Assembly (NCBI GenBank): GCA_024233285.1
Contig: JACKPU010000001.1
Location: 186,001-250,000 of the forward strand
DNA: 64,000 nucleotides
Direction of reading: 5' to 3'
Source of the DNA: Opitutaceae bacterium
GTDB taxonomy: Bacteria; Verrucomicrobiota; Verrucomicrobiia; Opitutales; Opitutaceae
Made by a program: the position numbers and the translations under genes
Shown: one piece after another, positions 43,343-52,647 of the stretch
How positions within the stretch are numbered: the first letter of the stretch is position 1
How the letters are laid out: each line of letters begins with the position of its first letter
Notes under the pieces: generated by a model
Databases searched by the model: none
What the model saw: the letters and a program-made list of their open reading frames with translations, nothing else
What the model was told of the DNA's origin: nothing

Positions 43343-46195
43343 ATGAAACCAGAACAAAGCTACCCAGCTCCGGTGGCCAAGCGCAGCTTGGCCGCCTGTT
43401 TGGCCGCATTGGTTGCACTCTCTTGGACGCCCGTCTGGGCCCAGGAAGTTGCCGCTGATTCGGCTGACGACGAAGAAATCGTTCAGCTCACGCCGTTCGA
43501 AGTCGAAAGCGAGAAGGACTACGGCTACCTGAAGACCAATTCCGCTACGGCTACCCGTATCGGCATGGAGATCCAAAAGATCCCCATGAACGTCTCGGTG
43601 CAGTCCCGTGAGTTCCTCGACGACACCAACTCAAGCTCCCTCACCGACCTGTTCCGCTACACCGCGGCGGCCTCGGGTGACAACCGTTTCGCCATGCGCC
43701 GTCCGGCCAACGAAGCGACTCCCCAAGGCACGTTCTCGATCCGCGGCTTCACGGTCAACACCCTGCTCCGCAACGGTGTGTTCCGTTACGTCTCCTACAA
43801 CCTCGACAATGTCGAGCGCGTGGAAATCGTCAGCGGTCCCGCTTCCGTGTTCTTCGGCCAGGGCTATCCCGGTGGTGTGATCAACTACATCACCAAGCGC
43901 CCGCAGTTCGGCAAGATCCCGACCACGTTCAAGTATCAGATCGATGACAACAGCGGCCAGAAGTTCGTGTTGGACCACAATGCGGTCCTCTCGAAGAAGG
44001 CTGCCTTCCGCATCGTCGGTGGTTGGGCTGACCTCCAGGGTGACCGTCGCTTCGAGTTCCAGGACAACATCAACATCACGCCTTCGCTGACGTTGATCCC
44101 CTTCGACTCGGGCAAACTGACGATCAACCTCGAAGCCGAATACCTCGATGCCAAGTTCAACGAGAACGACTACGACTGGATCTACGGCGACATCACGACC
44201 AACGGCTGGCAGGCCTACGTCAACAACGGTGGCGCCAATAGCGTCAACGGTTACGCCGCTTACGTCCAGACCCAGCGCGTAGCCAACAGCGACTGGACCC
44301 GCCCGGCTTACACCAGCATCGCCCGCGGTGCGTTCATCACGGACGCCAGCGGCAACCGCATCCAAGACGAGGCGTTCAACTACACCTCCCGCGGCGCCTA
44401 CACGCACAATGTTGTGAAGACGTTCTCCGTCACCGCCGAGTTCAAGCCCTTCGAATGGTTGTCCGGTCGCTACAGCTACACGCGTGACCGCTCGGACTAC
44501 AACTCCCTCGAAGGTCTGACCCTGCCTTACGGCAACGGCATCAACTGGCGCGTGCATGCTTCCGCCACGGCTGGTTACTATCGCAACACCGAGAACCACC
44601 AGCTCGACCTCGTGTTCGAGAAGGAACTCTTCGGCATCAACAACAAGCTGCTCGCCGGTATTAACTACAACAAATACGAGCAGAAGTATAACTCCCATAT
44701 CCCCGGGCTCTTCCCGTTCTGGGGTAAAGTTCCCGGTGCGACCAACGCGATCGCCAACCCTGGCTGGAGCCAAGTGGCGCAGAACATCGCTGGTTCAGGC
44801 GGTCAGGTGCCCCCGAACCAGGTCATCCGTGACCGCAACGGCAACATCAAGTTGGTCAAGGACGTGTTCTACCAATGGGATCCCGGCTTCGAAATTAATC
44901 CTTCGATCGCGATCCATGAAGTGGGCGACCGCGCAGTGCTCGACCAATACAAGCCCAAGACGGATGCGTGGTATGTCAACTATCAGGCCACCCTGCTGGA
45001 TGACCGCCTCACCGTCCTCGCCGGCTACCGCAAGGAAGAGCGCACGGGTGACGGTCAGTTCCTGATCGCCAACTACCCGTGGTTCATCCCGCCGGCGGAC
45101 GCCTACAACGACACCGTCACGTATCCGGAAAACGTTTACTCGTTCTCCCGGAACTACGCCAAGACGGTGCCGGAAACCGTTGACGGCGACTCCGACATGG
45201 TCGGTGCCTCGTTCCAGCTCACCAAGGAAATCTCCATCTACGCCAGCCACTCGAACACCTTCAAGTTCAACAGCGGCATTCGTGGTGGTCTCTTCCCCGG
45301 TGACGAACTCCTCTGGGCCGCTGAAGCCATCGCCTACAAGGGCTCCTTCAGCTACCGTGGCGTGACCATCACCCAGCCGCAGCAACTCACGCAGGTGCTG
45401 CAATCGGTCGGCGCCTTCGACAAGATCAAGAACGAAACCGGCACCAACGCCGAATTCGGCGTCAAGATCGCCACCGAAGACAACAAGTATGTCGGCACCC
45501 TGTCGATCTTCTCCGCCACCCGCGCCAACCAGCGCTTGGATGACGGTGCGGCTCAGTCCAACCTCGAAGAACCCCTCAACTATACCCCCACGGATGGTTC
45601 GGGCTACTTCCCGGTTGGTTCCTCCTATGACGGCACCCGTCTGCTCCGCTGGCGCACCACCGACCTCGAAAACAAGATCGAGGGCGCGCAGGCTGAGTTG
45701 ATCTGGACCCCGAACCGCAACCTCCAGGCTGTCGTCAACGGCTCCTGGATGTGGACGGCTAAGACGGTCTACGACAAGACCCGCGCTGCTCCGGGCTCCG
45801 ATCGTTACAATGCCTCGAGTGCCGCCGCCAAGGTCGCCTCGGACATCTACTACGGTGCCCGTCTGGAGAACGTGCCGGAATACCGCTTCAATGCCTTCGC
45901 CAAGTATAACTTCACCGACGGTCCCGTCCGCGGTCTGTCGGTTGGCGTTGGTATGCGTTATTCTTCCGAAACCGTCGTCAGCCGTTCGGTTGACTGGAAT
46001 CCGCTCAACGGCGGTCTCCAAGGTGGCGACTACCTCGTGTTCGACCTCACCCTCGGCTACCCGTGGGAACTCGCTGGTTACAAGATCAAGACCAACTTCG
46101 GTCTCTATAACGTGACCGACGAAGTTTACTTCGAAGGTCGCAACGCTCTGTCGCCGGCTCGCAATTGGGTGCTCTCCAATACCCTCAGCTTCTAA
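43343..46195 (+). CDS. TonB-dependent outer-membrane receptor
   Basis: A 950-residue outer-membrane transporter that would import saccharides or chelates with energy from TonB. The signal peptide spans about residues 1-34 (CLAALVALSWTPVWAQ). The TonB box region is probably EEIVQLTPFEVESEKDYGYL. A plug domain follows with the markers RYTAAASGDNRFAMRR, GTFSIRGFTVNTLLRNGVFR, NVERVEIVSGPASVFFGQGY and PGGVINYITKRP. The rest is a 22-stranded barrel ending in NWVLSNTLSF. The RGF and GPASVFFG motifs are conserved. The neighbouring LacI regulator and glycosidase locus favour a carbohydrate ligand, but plug sequences of this type are also common in siderophore receptors. An intrinsic terminator follows. 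Confidence 0.93.
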   Translation: MKPEQSYPAPVAKRSLAACLAALVALSWTPVWAQEVAADSADDEEIVQLTPFEVESEKDYGYLKTNSATATRIGMEIQKIPMNVSVQSREFLDDTNSSSLTDLFRYTAAASGDNRFAMRRPANEATPQGTFSIRGFTVNTLLRNGVFRYVSYNLDNVERVEIVSGPASVFFGQGYPGGVINYITKRPQFGKIPTTFKYQIDDNSGQKFVLDHNAVLSKKAAFRIVGGWADLQGDRRFEFQDNINITPSLTLIPFDSGKLTINLEAEYLDAKFNENDYDWIYGDITTNGWQAYVNNGGANSVNGYAAYVQTQRVANSDWTRPAYTSIARGAFITDASGNRIQDEAFNYTSRGAYTHNVVKTFSVTAEFKPFEWLSGRYSYTRDRSDYNSLEGLTLPYGNGINWRVHASATAGYYRNTENHQLDLVFEKELFGINNKLLAGINYNKYEQKYNSHIPGLFPFWGKVPGATNAIANPGWSQVAQNIAGSGGQVPPNQVIRDRNGNIKLVKDVFYQWDPGFEINPSIAIHEVGDRAVLDQYKPKTDAWYVNYQATLLDDRLTVLAGYRKEERTGDGQFLIANYPWFIPPADAYNDTVTYPENVYSFSRNYAKTVPETVDGDSDMVGASFQLTKEISIYASHSNTFKFNSGIRGGLFPGDELLWAAEAIAYKGSFSYRGVTITQPQQLTQVLQSVGAFDKIKNETGTNAEFGVKIATEDNKYVGTLSIFSATRANQRLDDGAAQSNLEEPLNYTPTDGSGYFPVGSSYDGTRLLRWRTTDLENKIEGAQAELIWTPNRNLQAVVNGSWMWTAKTVYDKTRAAPGSDRYNASSAAAKVASDIYYGARLENVPEYRFNAFAKYNFTDGPVRGLSVGVGMRYSSETVVSRSVDWNPLNGGLQGGDYLVFDLTLGYPWELAGYKIKTNFGLYNVTDEVYFEGRNALSPARNWVLSNTLSF

Positions 46196-46228
46196 GCTGA
46201 GCGGTTTGGACAATACCTACCCACTATC

Positions 46229-46258
46229 AAGGGCGGCTCCTCACGGAGCCGCCCTTTT
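46229..46258 (+). terminator. Intrinsic terminator after the TonB receptor
   Basis: A perfect 12-bp stem (AAGGGCGGCTCC/GGAGCCGCCCTT) with loop TCAC is followed by TTTTGTTT, 34 bases after the receptor stop. Confidence 0.92.
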
Positions 46259-46313
46259 GTTTGCGCCATGACGTAACTGATTGCACATTCCCGCGCATCC
46301 CTACCCATACCCC

Positions 46314-46847
46314 ATGAAACCGATAAACACCTTTTGCGTCCTGTTCTCGCTCGCTACTTTGCTCTTGGCTGGCTGTGACAGCGGCGTTTCCACCCGCATT
46401 CAGGAAAAAGCCACCGTCTTCAACTCCCTGACGCCCGACCAACAGGAAATGATCCGTAACGGTCAGATCGAAGCCGGGTTCTCCACCGACATGGTTTACC
46501 TCGCCTTGGGCAAGCCCTCCAAGACCCACATCAAACAGACTCCAGACGGCCCTGTGACAGTGTGGACTTACTTGCGTTTTTATCCCAACGGCCCGATCGG
46601 CCGGACCTCCCTTTCCTACGAGCAAGGCATGAGTGCCGTGGCCCCCAACGCCCTCGGGACTAATTCCACCGGGCGCTTCGGCACCAGCAATTCGACCGGC
46701 TCGACCTCACCGATCAGCAGCAACAACGTCCCCACCACCAATGGCCCGACCATGGCGCCGGAGCCAGGCGACCTGCCCTCCGACACTCTCTTTGTCTACT
46801 TCTTCCAAGATCGGGTGATCGACGCAAAATTGGAAAGCCAGATGTAA
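46314..46847 (+). CDS. Lipoprotein with BamE/SmpA-like motif
   Basis: A 177-residue lipoprotein: LFSLATLLLAGCDSG is a type II signal with lipidated Cys20. Residues 55-80 contain GFSTDMVYLALGKPSKTH, which resembles the helix-strand start of BamE/SmpA-like outer-membrane lipoprotein folds (GMT..DV...LGKP). A strand with VWTYLRFYPNG follows. The central region (GTNSTGRFGTSNSTGSTSP) is a low-complexity Ser/Thr/Gly/Asn linker. The C-terminal FVYFFQDRVIDAKLESQM could complete the fold. The function is unknown, probably envelope-associated. ATG at 46314 is chosen because an earlier in-frame ATG at 46281 precedes an uncharged stretch rich in Pro and Tyr. Confidence 0.75.
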   Translation: MKPINTFCVLFSLATLLLAGCDSGVSTRIQEKATVFNSLTPDQQEMIRNGQIEAGFSTDMVYLALGKPSKTHIKQTPDGPVTVWTYLRFYPNGPIGRTSLSYEQGMSAVAPNALGTNSTGRFGTSNSTGSTSPISSNNVPTTNGPTMAPEPGDLPSDTLFVYFFQDRVIDAKLESQM

Positions 46848-46860
46848 GCGGTCGCAGTTC

Positions 46861-47283
46861 ATGCCGCCCAAAAAATCCAAATCGATTTCGGGGCCCAAAG
46901 CCCTTATCCCGGTCCGGGCCTTGGATTTCGCGATGTATAACACCAAGGACATCCGCAAGACTCGGGCGTTTTACCAAAAACTCTTCGGATTCAAACGCGG
47001 TGAAGAGTGGAACGATTGGTGGTCCGAATTTGCAACCGAGCCACTGACGCTCTGCCTGAACGGCACGGATCATGAGCGAAACCCGGAATGGGATTGGAGT
47101 GGTCCGGCCTGCATTGCGCTCGCGGTGGACGATGTGCCCGCGGCCATCGAACAATGCCGCAAACACAAGGTGAAGGTGCTGATCCCACCAACGGAGACGC
47201 GCGTGTGCTGGATGGCCTGGATCGCCGACCCGGATGGCAACCGACTTTGCCTGCACTCCCGCAAAAACGGCAGCGCGGGCTGA
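46861..47283 (+). CDS. VOC (glyoxalase/bleomycin-resistance) superfamily protein
   Basis: A 140-residue protein with one VOC domain pair: LDFAMYNTKDIRKTRAFYQKLFGFKRGEEW begins the first beta-alpha-beta-beta-beta module, and ACIALAVDDVPAAIEQCRKH and WIADPDGNRLCLH form the second. Two such modules normally build a metal-binding enzyme or antibiotic-sequestration site, and the substrate is not predictable. The basic N-terminal tail MPPKKSKSISGPK is unusual but short. It starts 13 bases after the lipoprotein stop and is probably cotranscribed with it. Stop codons of this gene and the convergent MFS gene are 1 base apart. Confidence 0.85.
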   Translation: MPPKKSKSISGPKALIPVRALDFAMYNTKDIRKTRAFYQKLFGFKRGEEWNDWWSEFATEPLTLCLNGTDHERNPEWDWSGPACIALAVDDVPAAIEQCRKHKVKVLIPPTETRVCWMAWIADPDGNRLCLHSRKNGSAG

Positions 47284-47284
47284 T

Positions 47285-48514
47285 TCAGGCTGCCAACGTC
47301 GATTTGCGGCGTCTGAGCAGCACCAGGCCCAAAAACACGACCGTCAGAATCGCTGGCAACAACGCCACGCGGCCCAACGCATCCAAACCGGCCGCCGCTT
47401 GGACCGCCGATAATTCGCCACCGGCAAGATCAGTTGCCAACCGCCCGGCCAGACGGCTGGCAATGCCTTCATCATAAAACCGCCCGATGACGGGCAGCAC
47501 GAAGCTCACGCTCAGCATACCTGCGCCGCCCATGATCGCGAGACCCAACGCGCCGGTCTTGGGGAAGTTTTCGTTCACGTAGCCAAGCATCGTCGGCCAG
47601 AAAAAGCACACCCCGAGCGCAAACACCGTCGCTGCGGCAAACAGCATGCCGCCGCCGCTTGCCTTGCTCATCGCATATAGACCCAGCGCGCTCAGCACCG
47701 CGCTCGACAGCAACATGCCCGACGGCGCCAGGCGGTGCACGAATACGCCCGCAAATTGCCGCCCCACCGCCATCAAGCCTGTGATCCACACAAGCACCAG
47801 AATACCCGATACGCCGGCGTTGGTCAGGATGTTCGGAATCCATTGGCCCGGCCCCAGCTCCGTCGCCGCCGTCAAGAGCATGCACAGCACCATCAACAGG
47901 AACATCGGTCGCACGCAGGCCAGAAACATTTCGCCGGTGGCTACACCCGACTCCACACGTTCCGTGCGCGGGAAAGTCTGTCCGCGAAACATCACGCCAT
48001 AAATCACCGTCGGCACGAGCATCACGGCAAACTGCACCTTCCAACCCAGACCGGCATGCGCCAGGCCAAACGCCAGCAACCCGCCGATCACGATGCCGCC
48101 CGGAAACCAGACGTGAAAGTGATTCAGCTTGGTGGTCTTGTCCTTCGGATAGAGCGCCGCGATGAGCGGGTTGCAGGCGGCTTCCACTGAGCCGTTCGCT
48201 ATGCCAAACAGCAACGTGCCCGTGTAAAGACTCCAGTAATCCCAAGCAAAAATCGTCAACAGGATCCCGGCAAGATGCCCGAGAAACGCAATGCCCACGA
48301 TACGTTTCATACCCAACGCGTCGCACAACGGTCCGCCCACCACCATCGCCAGGGTGAAGCCCCAGAAGGCGGTGCCGTTGATCCAGCCGACCTGCTCATT
48401 GGTGAGCGAGAATTCGGTGGCCCAGTCGCCGGCGGCTCCGCCGCGCAGCGCAAAACTCATGGCCGTGACTATCAAAGCGACGCAACTCGCCGCAAACAGA
48501 CGGTTAGCATTCAT
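47285..48514 (-). CDS. MFS transporter
   Basis: A 409-residue permease of the major facilitator superfamily with about 12 membrane helices. Typical loop residues are GGPLCDALGMKRIVGIAFLG between helices 2 and 3. The rest is hydrophobic, with GSVEAACNPLIAALYPKDKTTKLNHFHVWFPGG (a motif seen in sugar/nucleoside MFS members), MFRGQTFPRTERVE in the central loop and a C-terminal LLRRRKSTLAA. The fold and the NHFHVWFPGG signature suggest relatives of the fucose/hexose-type proton symporters, but the substrate is unproven. ATG at 48514 is preferred over an upstream in-frame ATG at 48703 because the latter overlaps the asnS gene and adds an uncharacteristic cysteine-rich leader. Confidence 0.88.
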   Translation of the reverse strand: MNANRLFAASCVALIVTAMSFALRGGAAGDWATEFSLTNEQVGWINGTAFWGFTLAMVVGGPLCDALGMKRIVGIAFLGHLAGILLTIFAWDYWSLYTGTLLFGIANGSVEAACNPLIAALYPKDKTTKLNHFHVWFPGGIVIGGLLAFGLAHAGLGWKVQFAVMLVPTVIYGVMFRGQTFPRTERVESGVATGEMFLACVRPMFLLMVLCMLLTAATELGPGQWIPNILTNAGVSGILVLVWITGLMAVGRQFAGVFVHRLAPSGMLLSSAVLSALGLYAMSKASGGGMLFAAATVFALGVCFFWPTMLGYVNENFPKTGALGLAIMGGAGMLSVSFVLPVIGRFYDEGIASRLAGRLATDLAGGELSAVQAAAGLDALGRVALLPAILTVVFLGLVLLRRRKSTLAA

Positions 48515-48647
48515 GGGGCAAGGGGGGTTGGGGTTCGCGTCACAATGAACATCCGCGGACTGCGGGCAATGCCTTTCACGATCAGCCGGCCGGCGTTTAC
48601 GGATTTGCCACACCCGGCCGCAACCGCTTCGTTGCAGGCAAAAACCC

Positions 48648-50048
48648 ATGCAACGCACTCTCGTCAAAGACGCCCTCAACGCAACCAGCCCGGCTGACTC
48701 CATCCTGCTTCAAGGCTGGGTGCGCACTCGCCGCGATGCGAAGGCCTTTTCCTTCGTCGAACTCAACGACGGTTCGTGCCTCAAAGGCATGCAAATCGTC
48801 GTCGATGCGTCTCTACCCGACTATCCCGCAGTCGCGCGCGCCCACACCGGCGCCGCCATCGAAGTGAATGGCAAGCTCGTCGATTCCAAAGGCGCCGGGC
48901 AAAAGTGGGAAGTCGTCGCCACCAGCTTCAAAGTGACCGGCGAGGCCGACGGCACTTATCCGCTGCAAAAAAAGGGGCACACCCTCGAATTTTTGCGCGA
49001 AATCGCCCATCTGCGCCCGCGTTCCAATCTCTTCGGCGCGGTCTTCCGGGTGCGCAGCCGGCTCGCCTACGCCGTGCACCAATTCTTCCAGGAACGCGGC
49101 TTCCATTACGTGCATCCGCCGATCATCACCGCGAGCGACGCCGAGGGTGCGGGCGAGATGTTTCGCGTCACCACGCTCGACGTCGGCAATCCGCCGCGCA
49201 CCGCCGATGGCAAGGGCGTGGACCATACGCAGGATTTCTTCGGACGGAAAACTTTCCTCACGGTTTCCGGTCAACTTGAGGCTGAGATTTTCGCCTGCGC
49301 GTTGAGCAACGTTTACACCTTCGGCCCGACTTTCCGCGCGGAAAACTCCAACACCTCGCGCCACGCCGCCGAGTTCTGGATGATCGAACCCGAGGTCGCG
49401 TTCTGCGATTTGCACGGCGACATGGATCTGGCCGAGGCATTCGTGAAATACCTGCTGCGCGATGTGAAGACCCACTGCGCCGCCGACCTGGAGTTTTTCG
49501 GCAAATTCGTGGACAAGGACCTCGCCGCGCGGCTCGATTTCGTGCTCGAAAAACCCTTTGTGCGTTGCAGCTACACTGAGGCGGTCGAGATCCTGGCCCA
49601 GTCCGGCCAAACGTGGGAGCATCCGGTGGCGTGGGGTGACAACCTGCAGGCCGAACACGAGCGCTATCTCACCGAGGAACACTTCAAGTGCCCGGTCACG
49701 GTTTATAACTACCCGCGCGCCATCAAGGCGTTCTACATGCGGGTCAACGAACCCGATGCGCAGGGCCGCGAAACTGTCGCCGCGATGGACCTGTTGGTGC
49801 CCGGCATCGGCGAGATCATCGGTGGCAGCCAGCGCGAAGAGCGCCTTGATGTGCTTCGCGAAAGCATGGCCAAGCATCACTTGGATGAAAAAGCCTACTG
49901 GTGGTATCTCGACCTGCGTCGCTATGGCAGCGTGCCGCATGCCGGTTTCGGCCTCGGCTTCGAACGCATGCTCATGTTCGCCACCGGCGTGGCCAACATT
50001 CGCGACGTGATCCCGTTCGCCCGCACCCCGGGCACGGCGGAGTTTTGA
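48648..50048 (+). CDS. asnS: Asparaginyl-tRNA synthetase
   Basis: A 466-residue class IIb aminoacyl-tRNA synthetase that charges tRNA-Asn. The N-terminal OB-fold anticodon-binding domain covers about 15-115 (LQGWVRTRRDAKAFSFVELNDGS). Class II motif 2 is TFGPTFRAENSNTSRHAAEF and motif 3 is GFGLGFERMLMFATGVANIRD. The AsnS/AspS-type GQLEAEIFACAL and GEIIGGSQREERLD segments are present. Length and gene start (ATG at 48648, in line with the family's short N-terminus) are normal. It is divergent from the MFS gene. Confidence 0.96.
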   Translation: MQRTLVKDALNATSPADSILLQGWVRTRRDAKAFSFVELNDGSCLKGMQIVVDASLPDYPAVARAHTGAAIEVNGKLVDSKGAGQKWEVVATSFKVTGEADGTYPLQKKGHTLEFLREIAHLRPRSNLFGAVFRVRSRLAYAVHQFFQERGFHYVHPPIITASDAEGAGEMFRVTTLDVGNPPRTADGKGVDHTQDFFGRKTFLTVSGQLEAEIFACALSNVYTFGPTFRAENSNTSRHAAEFWMIEPEVAFCDLHGDMDLAEAFVKYLLRDVKTHCAADLEFFGKFVDKDLAARLDFVLEKPFVRCSYTEAVEILAQSGQTWEHPVAWGDNLQAEHERYLTEEHFKCPVTVYNYPRAIKAFYMRVNEPDAQGRETVAAMDLLVPGIGEIIGGSQREERLDVLRESMAKHHLDEKAYWWYLDLRRYGSVPHAGFGLGFERMLMFATGVANIRDVIPFARTPGTAEF

Positions 50049-50100
50049 GTTGCAACCATTCGGCGAATTCACTTCTGGAGTGGGGATTACCCCCTACCCT

Positions 50101-51021
50101 ATGAAAATACTACGTGGCCTCGGCTTCGTTTCCGCGTGGGCCCTGTTGATCGGCACCACGGCATTTGCTCAAGTAGAAGGCGTCTTCATCGGTAAGTCGG
50201 AGTCCAATGTCCAGACCGACGCCACCACCGTAATCGTCAATCCGACCCCGCCCAGCGCATTCTACGGCGGAGCCTATGGGTTCACCGTATCAGTCGAGGG
50301 AACAGGTCTATCCGCACCAACCGTTACGCTGCCGGGCAATGCCACCATCCCCACGGCTGACGCCACATCGCACAACAGCGGTGAACTCGGCTTCAATCCA
50401 CAAGATAACGAGTGGGCCTATGGCTCGCCCAATTTCAATAATTGGGGCGCCCAGTCAGCGGCCGAAATCGATACTCTTTTTGGCACCGGCACTTATACCG
50501 TGACAGTGCCGGTCTACGGTGCGGTAGACCTCGCGCTCAACACGAGCTTGGCCGACATCGCCACTATCATCAGCAGTGCACCGCTTTTCACACTCAGCGG
50601 CGGCACGTGGTCGAACGGGACTTACTATGTTGATCCGAGCCAAAGTGTAACAATCACCACCAATACCTTTGCCGAATACGGTGACAACGCAGCCGGTCAC
50701 ATCGATTTCAGTGTCCAAACAAACGGCGGACCTCAGCTCTACCAAGGCGAATATTTCTCCACCGATAATCCGACGGACAATTTCATCACCTACACAATAG
50801 ATCCAGGCACCTTGATCTCGGGGCAGACTTATACGGTTTACGCGGCGTTCGCATCCATCTTGGAGTTGGACAATGCTATCGCCGACGCGCTTTCGGCCTC
50901 ATTCCTCGAGCGATCAACCGCATTCCTACTGCAGGCCGTGCCTGAGCCCTCGACCTATGCTGCGTTGACCGGCTTGGCCGTGCTTGCCGTGGTGGTCTGG
51001 CGCAAGCGTCGATTCGTTTGA
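50101..51021 (+). CDS. PEP-CTERM surface protein
   Basis: A 306-residue exported protein. A signal peptide (GFVSAWALLIGTTAFAQ) is followed by a beta-rich, Thr/Ser/Asn-rich body (TDATTVIVNPTPP, TITTNTFAEYGDNAAGHIDF). The C-terminus VPEPSTYAALTGLAVLAVVVW plus the closing RKRRFV is a canonical PEP-CTERM sorting signal. This indicates processing by an exosortase and a role in the extracellular matrix or cell surface. No exosortase gene is in the window. The function of the body is unknown. The start is placed at the ATG just before the signal peptide (an upstream in-frame ATG at 50050 is unlikely because it adds a polar leader). Confidence 0.9.
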   Translation: MKILRGLGFVSAWALLIGTTAFAQVEGVFIGKSESNVQTDATTVIVNPTPPSAFYGGAYGFTVSVEGTGLSAPTVTLPGNATIPTADATSHNSGELGFNPQDNEWAYGSPNFNNWGAQSAAEIDTLFGTGTYTVTVPVYGAVDLALNTSLADIATIISSAPLFTLSGGTWSNGTYYVDPSQSVTITTNTFAEYGDNAAGHIDFSVQTNGGPQLYQGEYFSTDNPTDNFITYTIDPGTLISGQTYTVYAAFASILELDNAIADALSASFLERSTAFLLQAVPEPSTYAALTGLAVLAVVVWRKRRFV

Positions 51022-51028
51022 TCGCGCA

Positions 51029-51043
51029 CGCTAATTGTTAGCG
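51029..51043. terminator. Weak hairpin between convergent genes
   Basis: CGCTAA-TTG-TTAGCG forms a perfect 6-bp stem between the PEP-CTERM gene and the convergent repeat-protein gene. No T-run follows on either strand, so termination is uncertain. Confidence 0.35.
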
Positions 51044-51051
51044 AATACAGA

Positions 51052-52569
51052 TTACTCGGCGTCGGCCTTGGCCGGCGCCGATTTGCGACTGCGGCTGCGC
51101 TTCGGCTTGGATTCGCCAGCATCCTCATCGGCAAATTTCGAGGCCTTGGCGTTGAGCCAGAGCTGGCCCTTGGCGTTCTTATTCAGCCAGTAAATCTCGC
51201 CGTTCAATTCGACGAACACCGGCTTCTCTCGCGCCTTTTCCGGCACCTTGAGTCCGGTGGCCACCAGCGCCGCGATCAGATCGTCCGCCGATTGGCCGGC
51301 GGATTCCGCCAGCTGGCCGACTTCGGCGGCGGAGGCACCTGCGCGGGTGCCTTTGAGTGAAGCGCGCAGCTTCACCAGCAGCGATTCGTCGCCACCCGCG
51401 GTCGGTTCGATCGGCGCTGACCGAGTGGCTGAGGCCGCGTTCTCGGCCGCAGATTCCCCGGCCTCAGTCATGCCCTTGGCTGCCGAATTCGGCTTTCCAT
51501 TAATCCAGACCCCGCCGCGCTGATCACGATTGAGCCACCAGCTTTCATCGCCGATTTCAACTGGTGCGGGTTTTTCCTGGCCTTCATCGGGCAGGGTCAA
51601 ACCCAGACCAGCAAAGGCCTTTAACAAATCATCTTCGGCGCACTTGAAGGCGCGGGAAAGAAAACTCGTGCTGCCCGAGCCTCCCGCGTCACCGCGATTG
51701 CGGCGCATCTTTGGCCGGATCAAATCGAGCAACGCAGGTCCTTCAGGCAATTGCACCGGCTCCGTCGGGCTTTCGGACTTCGACTTCGATGCCGCCGGCT
51801 TTTCCTCGCGCTTCGGCGCGGGCTCTTTGACGGTCTTCTTCTCCGGTTCCTCCACGGTAACCGGTTGGCCGGCGACCACGCGGAACTTCGGCTGCGGTTT
51901 TTCCTTCGTGTTAATCCAAACTTCGCCCCGGCGATTGATGTTAACCCAATAAAGATCTCCGTCGTATTCGAGATACTGCGGCGGCGCGTTTTCATCGTCG
52001 GGAACGGAAAATCCGCACTCTTTCAGCGCGCCCGTGATATCGCTTTCCTCAAAGCCCCATTTCTTCGCCAAGTAATCCACGCCGACCGACTGACCGGCCC
52101 CGCGTTGATTGCGACGCATGTGCGGTTTGATCGCATCAAAGAAAGTCGGCAGTTCTTCTTCCTCCGACAGCTGGTCCCACTCGTCGACTTCATCGTCCTC
52201 GGCATCAGGATCCTGGTCGCGCGAGGTGTCCACCGGACTGCGATAACCATCGTCCACCGCGTTCGGCGATTCCTCGCCCGCTATGGACTCGCCTTGCGAG
52301 GCCAAGCCCTTGAACTTGGCTTCAAATTCCGCGCGCACCTTGTCGGCCTCCGCTTTGGCGGCCGTCGCGGCGGCGTCCTCCAGGGTCCAGTCACGTTGCG
52401 TGGAACGGCGCGCGAGGCCATTGAACGCCAGCGGATTGTCCGGTGCGGTGCGAAAGGCGATGACTTCCCACTCTTCCTTCCCCAGGTCGTTCAAAAACTT
52501 CTCCAGCATGGCCGGCGAGGCGAACCCGCCCTTGCCGCTCGTGATGACCTTGTATTCCCAATTTGGCAT
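51052..52569 (-). CDS. Three-repeat protein with DUF4177-like N-terminus
   Basis: A 505-residue cytoplasmic protein. Residues 1-45 (WEYKVITSGKGGFASPAML) resemble the DUF4177 small domain. Three repeats follow, at about 141-222, 278-359 and 396-476. Each has a basic helix (KPHMRRNQRGAG; RPKMRRNRGDAG), two more helices that end near LKECGFSVP or LGLTLP, and a beta hairpin (LYWVNINRRGEVWIN; SWWLNRDQRGGVWING; IYWLNKNAKGQLWLN). Each repeat looks like a winged-helix-type unit. Long acidic or lysine/serine-rich linkers join them, and the C-terminus is KRSRSRKSAPAK. Nucleic-acid binding is an inference. I do not recognise a family. ATG at 52569 starts directly at the DUF4177-like part. Confidence 0.75.
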   Translation of the reverse strand: MPNWEYKVITSGKGGFASPAMLEKFLNDLGKEEWEVIAFRTAPDNPLAFNGLARRSTQRDWTLEDAAATAAKAEADKVRAEFEAKFKGLASQGESIAGEESPNAVDDGYRSPVDTSRDQDPDAEDDEVDEWDQLSEEEELPTFFDAIKPHMRRNQRGAGQSVGVDYLAKKWGFEESDITGALKECGFSVPDDENAPPQYLEYDGDLYWVNINRRGEVWINTKEKPQPKFRVVAGQPVTVEEPEKKTVKEPAPKREEKPAASKSKSESPTEPVQLPEGPALLDLIRPKMRRNRGDAGGSGSTSFLSRAFKCAEDDLLKAFAGLGLTLPDEGQEKPAPVEIGDESWWLNRDQRGGVWINGKPNSAAKGMTEAGESAAENAASATRSAPIEPTAGGDESLLVKLRASLKGTRAGASAAEVGQLAESAGQSADDLIAALVATGLKVPEKAREKPVFVELNGEIYWLNKNAKGQLWLNAKASKFADEDAGESKPKRSRSRKSAPAKADAE

Positions 52570-52647
52570 AGGTGATTTTTCTGAAGGAAAAACCAAGGCA
52601 TCCCAGATGCGGCGGCACTTGCCGAGCATATTCTGGACTTCGGACGA

